A stretch of DNA of 64,000 nucleotides, from the NCBI GenBank assembly GCA_016124335.1, contig WGNX01000010.1, forward strand, positions 1-64,000, read 5' to 3'. The position numbers were made by a program, and so were the translations under genes. Shown here in pieces: positions 35,235 through 44,398 of the stretch; within the stretch, counting starts at the first letter, position 1; the number at the start of each line of letters is the position of its first letter. The stretch is from Alphaproteobacteria bacterium (GTDB lineage: Bacteria > Pseudomonadota > Alphaproteobacteria > CACIAM-22H2). The notes under the pieces were generated by a model that was not told where the DNA came from, made no database searches, and worked only from the letters and a program-made list of their open reading frames with translations.

Positions 35235-35911
35235 GATTTCGGCTCCGACTTTCGAATGGTCAGCATGTAACGATGGCCTCTATGCTCGAAGAAGGCGGGA
35301 TAACGCTCGTTGTCGACGACCCGCAGGAGATCGAACTGTTCTGCAAGCGGCAGCGTCGGGTCGATGCGGCTGTCCTCGGGACCGCGCCGCCGAAGCAGGG
35401 TCGGCTCGCCGGACTGGGGAACTCCGGGAAGCGGCGAGGGTTCCGACATGAAACGCGCGCACAGATCGACATGGGCGTTGCCGATCCGGTCGCGGATCTC
35501 GTCGACGAGCTCGTGGCCGTCGAACTCGATCCATTCCTTGTAGACGATGTCGCCGCTGTCCACCGCCTGCGCCGCCTCGAGAAGGCACACGGGCACGCGG
35601 TTCTGGCCGCGCAGGATCGACCATGTCCAGGGCGAAAATCCCTTGTCCCGGGGCAGGTCGCCGGCATGGATCACGAGGTTCCGGAAATTGCGCGCAATGA
35701 TCTCGGGGCGGGTCAGGCGCAGGCATCCGAGGAAGAAGGCGATACCGCCGCTGCGCACATCTTCCTGCCGCATGACAAGAAGCGCGTCGTCGCCGGCCTG
35801 CACCAGAACGTCGCGAAGCCGCTCGGCATAGGGCAACACCCAGCTCGGGTTATCGACCAGGATGCTGACGCATCGCGGCCGTTGCCCCCAGGCGAGTTGG
35901 CCGCCCGTCAT
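35231..35911 (-). CDS. Sugar N-formyltransferase-like protein of the pse cluster
   Basis: The protein has 226 residues. The formyltransferase fold is indicated by [20 protein letters not shown] (catalytic His82) and the aspartate of [11 protein letters not shown] (Asp118), as in enzymes that move formyl from N10-formyl-tetrahydrofolate to an amino sugar. It sits exactly between pseG and pseI with 4-base overlaps on both sides. It may therefore formylate the 4-amino group of the pseudaminate precursor, where PseH would acetylate. The start at 35911 matches the coupling. Confidence 0.85.
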   Translation of the reverse strand: MTGGQLAWGQRPRCVSILVDNPSWVLPYAERLRDVLVQAGDDALLVMRQEDVRSGGIAFFLGCLRLTRPEIIARNFRNLVIHAGDLPRDKGFSPWTWSILRGQNRVPVCLLEAAQAVDSGDIVYKEWIEFDGHELVDEIRDRIGNAHVDLCARFMSEPSPLPGVPQSGEPTLLRRRGPEDSRIDPTLPLAEQFDLLRVVDNERYPAFFEHRGHRYMLTIRKSEPKS

Positions 35912-36861
35912 CGGCCGATCAACGCGTTGACGAGCCGGCGCGCGCCCAATCCGTCGCACACGGCTCGGGCGTTGTCGGCCATGCCTGCGAGCATCTCCGG
36001 CGTCAGGCGCGCAAGCCCGGCCTCGAGGCGTGACTCGAACCCGGCGTCCAGCGATCCAAGATCGATCGCGGCGCCCACGCGCGCCAGCGCCGCAGCGATG
36101 TCGCGCTGATTCGGCGCGACGGAAACGACAAGCGACGGCAGGCCCAGAACGCAGCGTTCCCAGCTCGCCGATCCGGCGGCGGCGACGGCAAAATCGCTCC
36201 GGTCCAGCAGTCCGACGAGATCGGACGGATTTTCGTGCGTGCGCGCCATTGCTTTCACGTGGGCAAGCGCCTCTGGATCGCGCCCGACAACCACATCGAC
36301 ATCGAAACCGAGGCGGGCCAGTACCGGCACGCAGCGTGCAGCAAGCCCCGCGAAATCCGAATAGCCCGGCGCGACGAGCGCTCGCCGGATCTGCCGGGTC
36401 CGCGGCGCCAGCGTCGCGCGCGCACGGGCAAACGATTCGCGCAACGGCGCATAGTCCGTGCCGGTAAAGACGCGGGCCGCAGGCGGCACGAGTCCGGCAT
36501 AGGCACCGGCCTGGCGACCGAAAGTGGGGTCGAGCAACACATCGCAATTGTGGACGCGGACCGGCAGATCGTCGATGGCCAAAAGCCGGTCTGCATTGAC
36601 CCGCGCCGCCGTTTCCCAATCCGCATCGAAACCGTACCCGTCAACGACAAGCCAGTCGCGGCGCGGCCCAGCTTCCTTCGGCGTACCAACGATCCCGAAT
36701 TCGTTTCCGACGACGGCTTCGATCCATGGAGCCGCATCCGCGCCCGCATGAAACGTGCAGCGGGCGCCGATCGCCGCGAAAGCCTGCGCCAGCGCGAAAC
36801 ATCGGACGGCGTGGCCGCCGCCCACGCGCCCGCCTGCCTCGCAGTGGAAGGCGACATTCAA
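35908..36861 (-). CDS. pseG: UDP-2,4-diacetamido-trideoxy-altropyranose hydrolase-like (PseG)
   Basis: This 317-residue GT-B-like hydrolase releases the sugar from UDP before PseI acts. The N-terminal CEAGGRVGGGHAVRCFALAQAF contains His17, at the position of the catalytic histidine of the family. The donor half has AAAGSASWERCVLGLPSLVVSVA. The start is a TTG at 36861, overlapping the pseC stop as TTGA; no ATG fits. That frame also explains why the track merged it into a 694-aa ORF. Confidence 0.92.
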   Translation of the reverse strand: MNVAFHCEAGGRVGGGHAVRCFALAQAFAAIGARCTFHAGADAAPWIEAVVGNEFGIVGTPKEAGPRRDWLVVDGYGFDADWETAARVNADRLLAIDDLPVRVHNCDVLLDPTFGRQAGAYAGLVPPAARVFTGTDYAPLRESFARARATLAPRTRQIRRALVAPGYSDFAGLAARCVPVLARLGFDVDVVVGRDPEALAHVKAMARTHENPSDLVGLLDRSDFAVAAAGSASWERCVLGLPSLVVSVAPNQRDIAAALARVGAAIDLGSLDAGFESRLEAGLARLTPEMLAGMADNARAVCDGLGARRLVNALIGR

Positions 36862-38078
36862 CCTCGGCCCGCTTGCCGGACGAGGCCCGCAAGCGCGGCC
36901 ACGACCCGCTCGACATCGCCGTCGTTCATGCCCACGAACAGCGGCAGGGTCAGGCACGAATCGTAGAAGGCGTCCGCGCCCGGAAGTTCGATTTGCCCAT
37001 AGAGGCGACGGTAATAGGGCTGGCGATGGACCGGAACATAGTGAACCTGCGTGCCGACGCCGGCCTTCTTGAGCGCCGTCATCGCTGCCGCGCGATCGAT
37101 GCCGAGCGCCGGAAAATCGATGCGCGCGACATAGAGATGCCAGACCGGATCGCAGGCCGACACGCGGGCCAGCGGCCGGATCAGGGGTGCGAGCGGCGCG
37201 AGCAGCCGTTCGTACAGCTCGCCCAGCCGCCGCCGCTCGGCGGCATACCGGGCCAACTTGGAAAGCTGGCTCGTCGCCAGCGCGCAGTTGATATCGCTCG
37301 CCCGATAATTGAATCCCGGATCGGGCAGCTCGTGGTACCAGGGATTGACGCTCCCGTCGGCGGCCAGCGCCGCGGCGCGATCCTCGAAATTCTCCGCCCG
37401 ACGTTCGATGCCGTGACTGCGGTAGCGCCGCAACCTCTCGGCGAGCGCGCCGTCGCGCGTGGTGATCGCCCCGCCCTCGCCCATCGCGATCGTCTTCACG
37501 GGATGGAAGGAAAACGCGCACATCGCCGAATGCCGCGCGGAACCCACGAAATTCGTCTCGTTGCCGACGCCATAGCGGGTCCCGAGCGCATGGCAGGCAT
37601 CCTCGATGACGGTGAAATCCCGCGCCGCGGCGATCTTCGCCATTTCTTCGGGGGCTGCGCACTGGCCGGCATAGTGGACGGGGATTGCCGCGCGCACGCG
37701 TCCCTTGCGCGCACGCGCGAAGGCCGCCTCGAAATGGTGCGGCAGGGAAAGTCCCGTCGCCCAATCCACATCGACGAACTCGACGTCGGCGCCGACGTAA
37801 CGGGCCGCGTTGGCCGATGCCATGAAGGTGATCGACGGGACGAGGACGACGTCGCCCGGCCCGAGGCCGATGGCAAGGGCCGCCAGATGCAGGGCGGCCG
37901 TGCCGCTGTTGCAGACTATCGCGTGCGGCGCATCGACTGCCGCAGCCAGCGAGGCTTCGAATTTCTCGACCGCCGGACCGGTCGTCAGCCAATCGCTACG
38001 CAGCACTGCCGCGACGGCGGCGATATCATCGTCGTCGATGGACTGACGCCCGTACGGCAAGAAAGGCGCGGCCGTCAT
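36858..38078 (-). CDS. pseC: UDP-4-amino-4,6-dideoxy-N-acetyl-altrosamine transaminase
   Basis: This 406-residue PLP-dependent aminotransferase begins FLPYGRQSIDDDDIAAVAAVL, typical of PseC. The PLP lysine is in SFHPVKTIAMGEGGAITT, and the cofactor Asp in IEDACHALG. It aminates the 4-keto sugar made by PseB. It overlaps pseB and pseG by 4 bases each. Confidence 0.95.
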   Translation of the reverse strand: MTAAPFLPYGRQSIDDDDIAAVAAVLRSDWLTTGPAVEKFEASLAAAVDAPHAIVCNSGTAALHLAALAIGLGPGDVVLVPSITFMASANAARYVGADVEFVDVDWATGLSLPHHFEAAFARARKGRVRAAIPVHYAGQCAAPEEMAKIAAARDFTVIEDACHALGTRYGVGNETNFVGSARHSAMCAFSFHPVKTIAMGEGGAITTRDGALAERLRRYRSHGIERRAENFEDRAAALAADGSVNPWYHELPDPGFNYRASDINCALATSQLSKLARYAAERRRLGELYERLLAPLAPLIRPLARVSACDPVWHLYVARIDFPALGIDRAAAMTALKKAGVGTQVHYVPVHRQPYYRRLYGQIELPGADAFYDSCLTLPLFVGMNDGDVERVVAALAGLVRQAGRG

Positions 38079-39091
38079 TTGCCCTTGTCCAGGATATTGC
38101 GCAGGTCCTCGAGGCTGTAGCGCAACGGATTGCTGTCGCTCGAATAGCGGAAGCGTTCCGGCACGCGCCGGCCGCCTGCGGCCATGTAGGGATCGGCATA
38201 GGACGACCAGAACTCGAGATCCGGCTCGATGACGTAGCGATCATCGAGATCAACCGTGTTGCGCGCGTCGTCTTCGGTGATCATCACCTCGTGCAGCTTC
38301 TCGCCGGGCCGGATGCCGACGACGTCGAGCGGAAGATGCGGCGCCATCGCCTTGGCGAGGTCGACGATCGACATGCTGGCGATTTTCGGCACGAAGATCT
38401 CGCCGCCGCGCATCATGCGCAGGGTCGAAACGACGAAGTCGATTCCCTCGTCGAGCGTGATCCAGAACCGGGTCATGCGTGGATCCGTGATCGGCAGCCG
38501 TTTGGCGCCGCCGTCGATCAGCTTCTGGAAGAACGGAACGACGCTCCCGCGCGATCCGATCACGTTCCCGTAGCGGACGACGGCAAAGTTGGTTCGGCCG
38601 GCGCTTAGGTTGTTCGCGGCGACAAAGATCTTGTCGGAAGCGAGCTTCGACGCGCCGTACAGATTGATCGGATTTGCCGCCTTGTCGGTCGACAGCGCCA
38701 CCACGCGCTTGACCCCTTCGGCCAATGCCGCCTGGACGACGTTCTCGGCGCCGTGGACGTTGGTCTGGATGCATTCGAAGGGATTGTATTCGGCCGCCGG
38801 CACCTGCTTGAGCGCCGCCGCGTGCACGACGACGTCGACGCCGTGGAAGGCCATGCGCAGGCGGTCGCGATCCCGCACGTCGCCGAGGAAATAGCGCATG
38901 CACGGGAACCGAGAGGTCGGGAAATCGAGCTGCATTTCCGACTGTTTGAGTTCATCGCGCGAGAAGACGATCAGGCGCCGCGGTCGCCCGATCGAAAGTA
39001 GCCTGCGCATGAAAGCCCGGCCAAATGAGCCTGTCCCTCCCGTCACGAGGATGGAAAGGTCAGCGAGATCGTTCTTGAATTCGGTGGCCAT
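38075..39091 (-). CDS. pseB: UDP-GlcNAc 4,6-dehydratase (inverting)
   Basis: This 338-residue SDR catalyses the first step of the pseudaminic acid pathway. It has TGGTGSFGRAFMRRLL (about 17-32), SRDELKQSEM, HAAALKQVPAAEYNP and the active-site block LSTDKAANPINLYGASK, all diagnostic for PseB/FlaA1-type dehydratases. MTRFWITLDEG and PGEKLHEVMI follow. The ATG at 39091 replaces the longer track start, which would overlap the ABC transporter gene. Confidence 0.96.
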   Translation of the reverse strand: MATEFKNDLADLSILVTGGTGSFGRAFMRRLLSIGRPRRLIVFSRDELKQSEMQLDFPTSRFPCMRYFLGDVRDRDRLRMAFHGVDVVVHAAALKQVPAAEYNPFECIQTNVHGAENVVQAALAEGVKRVVALSTDKAANPINLYGASKLASDKIFVAANNLSAGRTNFAVVRYGNVIGSRGSVVPFFQKLIDGGAKRLPITDPRMTRFWITLDEGIDFVVSTLRMMRGGEIFVPKIASMSIVDLAKAMAPHLPLDVVGIRPGEKLHEVMITEDDARNTVDLDDRYVIEPDLEFWSSYADPYMAAGGRRVPERFRYSSDSNPLRYSLEDLRNILDKGK

Positions 39092-39104
39092 CGACGGGTT
39101 CCAC

Positions 39105-40910
39105 TCAGAGATTGGACTGGGTTTCAAAAAGCTGGCGATAGCGACCATCGCGCGACAGAAGGTCTTCGTGCCGGCCGACATCTGCGACGCGGCCCTTCTC
39201 GATCACGACGATCGTATCGGCACGCCGGATCGTCGAAAGCCGGTGCGCGACGACGACGATCGTCGTACGCCCGTGCAGTTCGGCGAGCGAGCGCTGGATC
39301 GCAGCCTCCGATTCGGCATCGAGAGCGCTTGTCGGCTCGTCGAGAATCAGGATGTCCGGATCCGCAGCGAGCGCCCGCGCCAGCGCCAGACGCTGGCGCT
39401 GGCCGCCCGAAAGGCGCGCGCCGCTTTCCCCGATGCGACTGTCGAGGCCTTCTGCGAGACCGTCGACGAACTCGAGGCAATAAGCCTGCTTGAGCGCCGC
39501 GCGCACGCCCGCGTCATCGAGTGGCGGCACGAGGCCATAGTTCACGTTGGCGCGAATCGTGTCGTCGAACAGGACGGTCTCCTGCGACACGACCTCGATC
39601 CGCCGGCGGTAGGACGGCAGCGCGATGTCCCGGATGTCCCGACCGTCATAGAGGATCCGGCCGATGCTCGGATCATAAAACCGCGCGAGGATGTCCACCA
39701 TCGTCGACTTCCCGGCACCCGAACGCCCGACGAGCGCTAGGAGGGTGCCCCGGCGGATCTCCAGATCGATGCCGAGCAGGGCAGGCACGTCGCCGGCTGC
39801 CGAATGATGCGCGAAATGCACGTTCTCGAACGCAATCGAATGCTTGAGCCGGTGAGCCGCGGCCGTCCCCGAGATCAAAGGCTTCCAAACCCGGGCGCCT
39901 TCCACCAACTGCGTATAGCTATCCACGGCCGCGCGGTTGGTGACAATGGAGATCCAAGAATTGTTGATCTGGTTCACCGCAGGCACCAGCCGCAGGCCGG
40001 CAAAGGCGACGAGCCCGAGTTCGGCGAGACTCAAGCCGAGATAGATTTTCGCAAGGCAAACGACGGTCAGTACAGAAATGAGGACGACGGGCTGGACCGT
40101 GGCACCAAGCCGCGCGTTGAGCCTTCCCATCGCGAGAAAATTCTCTGCCAACCGCAACGATAGGCCGTTTAGCTCGCGGATGGCCTCGGTCTCGCCTGTA
40201 CGCAATTTGACGATCCGGATCGCCTGCAACGTCGAAAGGAGGCGGACGGAGATCGCATTGCTGGCGCTTGTCGCCTCACGACCGACCTTCGATCCGCGCG
40301 CGACGATGGGACGGAAAGCCATGAACCCGAGAATCGTTAGCGGCACGCCGATGATCGCGACTTGGGGGGCAACCGACAGGATAAAGGCGGCATAGAGCAT
40401 CGCCTGAACAGAGCCCGCGCACAGATAAGCGAGCGACGACACGACGATGCCGATCCTTTTCGTCTCGCCGAACAGGGCGTTGTAGATCACGGCCCGCTGG
40501 CGGTTGAGATGGAACGGCATCTCGGCCGTGACGAACGCTGACACCCCTTCCCCCCGCAGCTTCACCTGCACATCTGACGACAGCTGTTGGGCCCGTAGAA
40601 TGACGAAATATTCCACAAGGGCGCGCAGAACGATCATGCCGATCAGGACGAGCAGGAGACTGACGAGACCGACCGGAAGACCTGCCCGTTCCAGACCCTG
40701 GATGAGCGTGCCAACCCGGCTGCCGGACCCGGTGACGGCCGCCTCACCGCCTTCGAGGTACAGCAAGACGGGATAGACGGATCCAACCGTTGCAAGCTCA
40801 CAAAAGGGGAGCGCCAAAAGGATGGCGCCGGTCGGCAGCCAATGACGCCAGCCGAGCCCGAGGCGCGACGTGCTCCGGATCGCCGAAGCGACGCCCAGCA
40901 GCGGGCTCAT
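39105..40910 (-). CDS. ABC-type flippase/exporter (MsbA/PglK-like), fused half-transporter
   Basis: This 601-residue protein has an N-terminal six-helix membrane domain (about 25-330) and a C-terminal ATPase with Walker A GRSGAGKST, Q-loop VVSQETVLF, signature LSGGQRQRLALA, Walker B ILILDEPTSALD and the H-loop VVVAHRLST. As a homodimer it would flip a lipid-linked saccharide or LPS part across the inner membrane. It is the only exporter in the cluster, so the product of the operon may be lipid-linked. It precedes pseB by 13 bases. Confidence 0.92.
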   Translation of the reverse strand: MSPLLGVASAIRSTSRLGLGWRHWLPTGAILLALPFCELATVGSVYPVLLYLEGGEAAVTGSGSRVGTLIQGLERAGLPVGLVSLLLVLIGMIVLRALVEYFVILRAQQLSSDVQVKLRGEGVSAFVTAEMPFHLNRQRAVIYNALFGETKRIGIVVSSLAYLCAGSVQAMLYAAFILSVAPQVAIIGVPLTILGFMAFRPIVARGSKVGREATSASNAISVRLLSTLQAIRIVKLRTGETEAIRELNGLSLRLAENFLAMGRLNARLGATVQPVVLISVLTVVCLAKIYLGLSLAELGLVAFAGLRLVPAVNQINNSWISIVTNRAAVDSYTQLVEGARVWKPLISGTAAAHRLKHSIAFENVHFAHHSAAGDVPALLGIDLEIRRGTLLALVGRSGAGKSTMVDILARFYDPSIGRILYDGRDIRDIALPSYRRRIEVVSQETVLFDDTIRANVNYGLVPPLDDAGVRAALKQAYCLEFVDGLAEGLDSRIGESGARLSGGQRQRLALARALAADPDILILDEPTSALDAESEAAIQRSLAELHGRTTIVVVAHRLSTIRRADTIVVIEKGRVADVGRHEDLLSRDGRYRQLFETQSNL

Positions 40911-42274
40911 GCGCGCGCCTCGCCGAGTGCGGCGACATAGTCGGCGAGCCGTCGGGCATAGGGGGCTTCGAACCGCGTGACGAAACGTTCGCAGGCCCGC
41001 ACCAGCGCCGCACGCGTCACCGGATCGCGCGCGCGCGCGATTGCGTCGGCCACACCCGCGACGAGCATGGTCCGGCCCCGCGTCACCGGAAACGCCGGCT
41101 CCTCGAAGAATTCCTTGAAATGGGCAAGCTCGGAATTGATCGTCATGAACCAGTTTTCCACATCCGAATCGTCAACGAAACAGAGCGGCTGCTTGGCATT
41201 GAGAGCCGCTTCGAGAAGAATCGTGGACAGCGGCGACACGACAACATCAACATTCGCCAGAACGTCGCGCGTGTTCTCGTAGGCCGGTGTCGTGATCGCC
41301 CGTTCACCGCCGCCCGCCTGGCGGACGTAGTCCGCCATCGTGCTTTCGAAGGCGACGTGACGCCAAGGCCGCGTGGCGATCCGCTTGCCATCCCGGCCGC
41401 AATTGCCCCAGGGATGCGGGCGATAGACGATCGAAGCGCCGGCAAGCCGGCCGTCTTCGATCGCCGATTCCAGCGCATCGAGATCGGCATATTCGTCGGT
41501 GCCTTTGCTCGATCCGGCATAGAGCACGACCGTGCGCGCAGGATCGATTCCATGACGCGCGCAGAACGCCGCGCGGTCGAGTGACGGCGGCGTGCGGTAG
41601 ATGTCGAACTGGGCAGCGCCGAACGGCACGACGGATTCGGGCGGCAGCCCGGCGAAGCGGATCGCGTGTGCACGTGTCTGCTCGCCCCAGACGAGCAGAC
41701 GATCCGGATGCCCGACCATCGCGCGCTTCGTCGACGGATTGTCCCACGAGTTCATGATCGCCAAGAGCGGCACGCGGCGGCGGCGTGTAGCCTCGACAAG
41801 ATCGTTGAGATACGGTCCGGCCATCACGGTCGGATGCAGGATCGCATCCGGCCGCTCGGCGTCAAGCAGCGCGTCGAGCGGCGCGTTTTCGAGGCGCGCG
41901 GCCCGCGCCAACAGAATCCGCCGGTAGACCGACCAGACACCCGGGAGTCCGAAAAGGCGGTAGATCCGCGCGGTCCACGTGCCGATGGCCTTCTCATGGT
42001 GACGGGCGAGCGCACGCGCCTGCTCGCCCTTGCCGCCACGCAAGTTCTCGATCTGGAACATCCGCTGCCAGATCACGGAGCGTTCGACCATTTCCGGCAG
42101 CCGGAGCAGCTTGTCCGGCGCGATCGCCGAGAAGTCGGCGTCCTTGATACGCTTGTGACCCGGCGGCAGCGTGACATATCGCACGTTATGGCGCGCCTCG
42201 AGTTCCGAGAACGCGCCCGACGACACGAAATGCCGGACCATAATCGGATGGTCTAGAAAGATCAGGATCTTCAC
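40907..42274 (-). CDS. GT-B/CDP-glycerol-transferase-like protein, possible nonulosonate transferase
   Basis: This 455-residue protein begins VKILIFLDHPIMVRHF. Later it has TVVLYAGSSKGTDEY, ASIVYRPHPWGNCGRD and DVVVSPLSTILLEAALNAKQPLCFVDD, which look like the donor half of a GT-B transferase. It is coupled by GTGA overlap to the CMP-sugar synthetase gene, so a CMP-nonulosonate donor is a reasonable guess. The start is GTG at 42274; the 605-aa track ORF merges it with the next gene's region. Confidence 0.72.
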   Translation of the reverse strand: MKILIFLDHPIMVRHFVSSGAFSELEARHNVRYVTLPPGHKRIKDADFSAIAPDKLLRLPEMVERSVIWQRMFQIENLRGGKGEQARALARHHEKAIGTWTARIYRLFGLPGVWSVYRRILLARAARLENAPLDALLDAERPDAILHPTVMAGPYLNDLVEATRRRRVPLLAIMNSWDNPSTKRAMVGHPDRLLVWGEQTRAHAIRFAGLPPESVVPFGAAQFDIYRTPPSLDRAAFCARHGIDPARTVVLYAGSSKGTDEYADLDALESAIEDGRLAGASIVYRPHPWGNCGRDGKRIATRPWRHVAFESTMADYVRQAGGGERAITTPAYENTRDVLANVDVVVSPLSTILLEAALNAKQPLCFVDDSDVENWFMTINSELAHFKEFFEEPAFPVTRGRTMLVAGVADAIARARDPVTRAALVRACERFVTRFEAPYARRLADYVAALGEARA

Positions 42275-42990
42275 GCCGGCGTCCCGCTCCGGGCGGACAT
42301 CGCACGCTCGACGGCGGCGAAATCCTCTTCGGTATCGATGCTGATCGCCGGCCCTTCGGTCACGACCGCGCCGTTGCGCGCGCCCATGATGGTGCCGCGC
42401 CCGAGCAGGCAGTCGCGCGAGAATGCATAGGAAAGGCCCGTCCGGTAGTAGACGGGCACAAGCTGCTGGCGCGCGACAATCTTTCCGCCATCGGGATCGT
42501 AATAGGAAAGCGACCCGCCCTCGCCGACGACCAGCGCCTTGCGTGGATGATATTTGAGATCGGCCGGCGACACCGTCCACACGGCGTCGAGCTTTTCGTC
42601 CACGAGCTTGACGTAGGTTGCGCGGACCTGCTCCGCTGTGCGCAGAGGCGAAGTGGGCTGGAGCATCAGCACGACGTCGTAAGTCGTGGCGTCGATGCGC
42701 TCCATCTCGCGCAGCGCATGGCACAGCACGTCGATGTCGCCGATCCGGTCGCCCGCCAGTGATTCCGGCCGCCGGAACGGCGCCGCAAGGCCCGACTCTT
42801 CTGCCACTTGCGCGATCTCGTCATGATCGGTCGATACGACGGCCCGGTCGATTTCCGGCAATGTGCGGACCAGATGTCCGACACGCGCGACGATCGGTAC
42901 GCCCATCACCGGACGCAGGTTCTTGAGCTTGACGCCCTTGCTGCCGCCGCGCGCGGGGCAGACAGCAAGGATTCGTGCGCTGGCGTACAT
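42271..42990 (-). CDS. CMP-nonulosonate synthetase (NeuA/LegF-type)
   Basis: The protein has 239 residues. ILAVCPARGGSKGVKLKNLRPV is the CMP-sialate synthetase signature. VVSTDHDEIAQVAEESG, VVLMLQPTSPLRTAEQV and a C-terminal ISIDTEEDFAAVE follow. It should make CMP-sugar from CTP and a nonulosonate. It lies in the same block as the NeuB-cupin gene, so it probably handles that enzyme's product, or pseudaminate. Confidence 0.88.
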   Translation of the reverse strand: MYASARILAVCPARGGSKGVKLKNLRPVMGVPIVARVGHLVRTLPEIDRAVVSTDHDEIAQVAEESGLAAPFRRPESLAGDRIGDIDVLCHALREMERIDATTYDVVLMLQPTSPLRTAEQVRATYVKLVDEKLDAVWTVSPADLKYHPRKALVVGEGGSLSYYDPDGGKIVARQQLVPVYYRTGLSYAFSRDCLLGRGTIMGARNGAVVTEGPAISIDTEEDFAAVERAMSARSGTPA

Positions 42991-43003
42991 GACGCTCCGG
43001 AAC

Positions 43004-43759
43004 CTATCGGGATTTGCCGATGCGGAAATCGTGACCGCCGACGCCGTAGTAGCTGCCGGGCACGGTACCGCGTTCGGCAATGAATGCCGCGCGGTCGCGC
43101 GCGAGCGCACGGCTCTGCAGACGAAGCGCCGCCGAGGTGCGAATGTCGATGAAGCCGGACATCGCCATCCAGCTTTCGATCGCCTTGCGCGACGGAAGAT
43201 GGGTCACGTTCGAGCTTATGTGATACTTGCGCTTCACGGCGCCCTGCGGCGACGGATACCAGATCTCGACACAATTCTCGTTGGCGAGGAAGCGCCGGCG
43301 GGCGGTCGCGCTTTCGAGAACGAGCAACCCGCCCGGCCGCGTCAAGTCAAACAGGCGCGCGACCATCCGGAGTTGCTCGGGATTGTGGTAGAGCACGCCC
43401 GTGCACCAGACGAGATCGAACGGTTCGAGATCGTCGACCCACGGCTCGTACATGAGATTGCCGTAGCGGATCTCAAGACCGGGTCGCGCAAGCTTCGGGA
43501 GCCAAACGTCGTTCTCGGCCCGCTTGTCTTCGAGATCGACGAGCAGCATCTGCTCGGGCGCAAGTGTCAGGAGACGCGCAGTGTCGAGCCCGTCCTTCGG
43601 GCCGATCTCGAGTATGCGCAAGGGCCGCTTGCCAGCCAGACGCGCCACAAGTTCGTCGAAGAGATGGCCGCGATAGTCTTTTGCCGGTGCACCGAACAGG
43701 CGGCGCGCGACGTTCTTGACGGATTCTGGCGTGTGCGCGCGAAGGAGGCGGGCGATCAT
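43004..43759 (-). CDS. Class I SAM methyltransferase (surface-sugar cluster)
   Basis: The protein has 251 residues. RILEIGPKDGLDTARLL (about 48-64) is the SAM loop and DLVWCTGVLYHNPEQLRMV is motif IV/V, like enzymes of the DUF1698/type-11 group. ARLLRAHTPESVKNVARRLFG precedes. The acceptor is unknown; between a CMP-sugar synthetase and a HAD phosphatase it may modify the nonulosonate. Confidence 0.82.
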   Translation of the reverse strand: MIARLLRAHTPESVKNVARRLFGAPAKDYRGHLFDELVARLAGKRPLRILEIGPKDGLDTARLLTLAPEQMLLVDLEDKRAENDVWLPKLARPGLEIRYGNLMYEPWVDDLEPFDLVWCTGVLYHNPEQLRMVARLFDLTRPGGLLVLESATARRRFLANENCVEIWYPSPQGAVKRKYHISSNVTHLPSRKAIESWMAMSGFIDIRTSAALRLQSRALARDRAAFIAERGTVPGSYYGVGGHDFRIGKSR

Positions 43760-43771
43760 TGACGCTGCTAT

Positions 43772-44386
43772 CTAGGCCTGCGGGGAAAGACGGGATTCGA
43801 GCCACGCGACGGCTTCGGCCGGGCTGCGGCGGAAGAGCGCATTCGCGCTGTCATCGACGGGAATATGGCGGCAGCCAAGGGCGGCAGCGGATTGCGCATC
43901 GTCCGCACCATCGCCGATGACGATCGCATCACGCGTGCCTTCGGCCGCCAGGATGCGCTCCAGATTGGCGATCTTCACGCCGAAGCCGCCAAACTGTCCA
44001 GCGAGCAGCGGAGCAAGCCCCGACTGCACGAGAATGGCCGACAGTGCGTCCGGCGGCGTGGCCGAACTGACATAGAGGCGATGGCCGCGCGCACCCAGCA
44101 GGTGCAGGAACGACCGCGCCCAACCGTCTTCCAAGCGCCCGACGATCCCGGTCCGCGTCACGGTCTCGTAGCGATCGAGAAGCGTTGCCGCCATCTCCGG
44201 CCTGCCGATGGCTTCGGCGAGAGCGGCGAACAGCCATGCGCGGTCACCCTTCACAGGCGGCTTCAGCAGCCGGTCAAGATGCACGGAGGCATCCGGCAGC
44301 CCGTCGGCGACTATACGGAAAGCCTCGCGCTTGAGTGCATTCGAATCGACGAGCGTGCCGTCGAAATCGAAAACCAGAAGCGCCAA
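43772..44386 (-). CDS. HAD-family phosphatase
   Basis: The protein has 204 residues. Motif I FDFDGTLVDSNALK (Asp nucleophile about residue 7) and motif II YVSSATPPDA, lysine KIANLERIL, and motif IV IVIGDGADDAQSA are all present. It removes phosphate from a small metabolite. By position, between the NeuB-cupin synthase and the CMP-synthetase, it may dephosphorylate a nonulosonate 9-phosphate. That is inference. Confidence 0.85.
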   Translation of the reverse strand: MALLVFDFDGTLVDSNALKREAFRIVADGLPDASVHLDRLLKPPVKGDRAWLFAALAEAIGRPEMAATLLDRYETVTRTGIVGRLEDGWARSFLHLLGARGHRLYVSSATPPDALSAILVQSGLAPLLAGQFGGFGVKIANLERILAAEGTRDAIVIGDGADDAQSAAALGCRHIPVDDSANALFRRSPAEAVAWLESRLSPQA

Positions 44387-44398
44387 GGCGACCCTATC

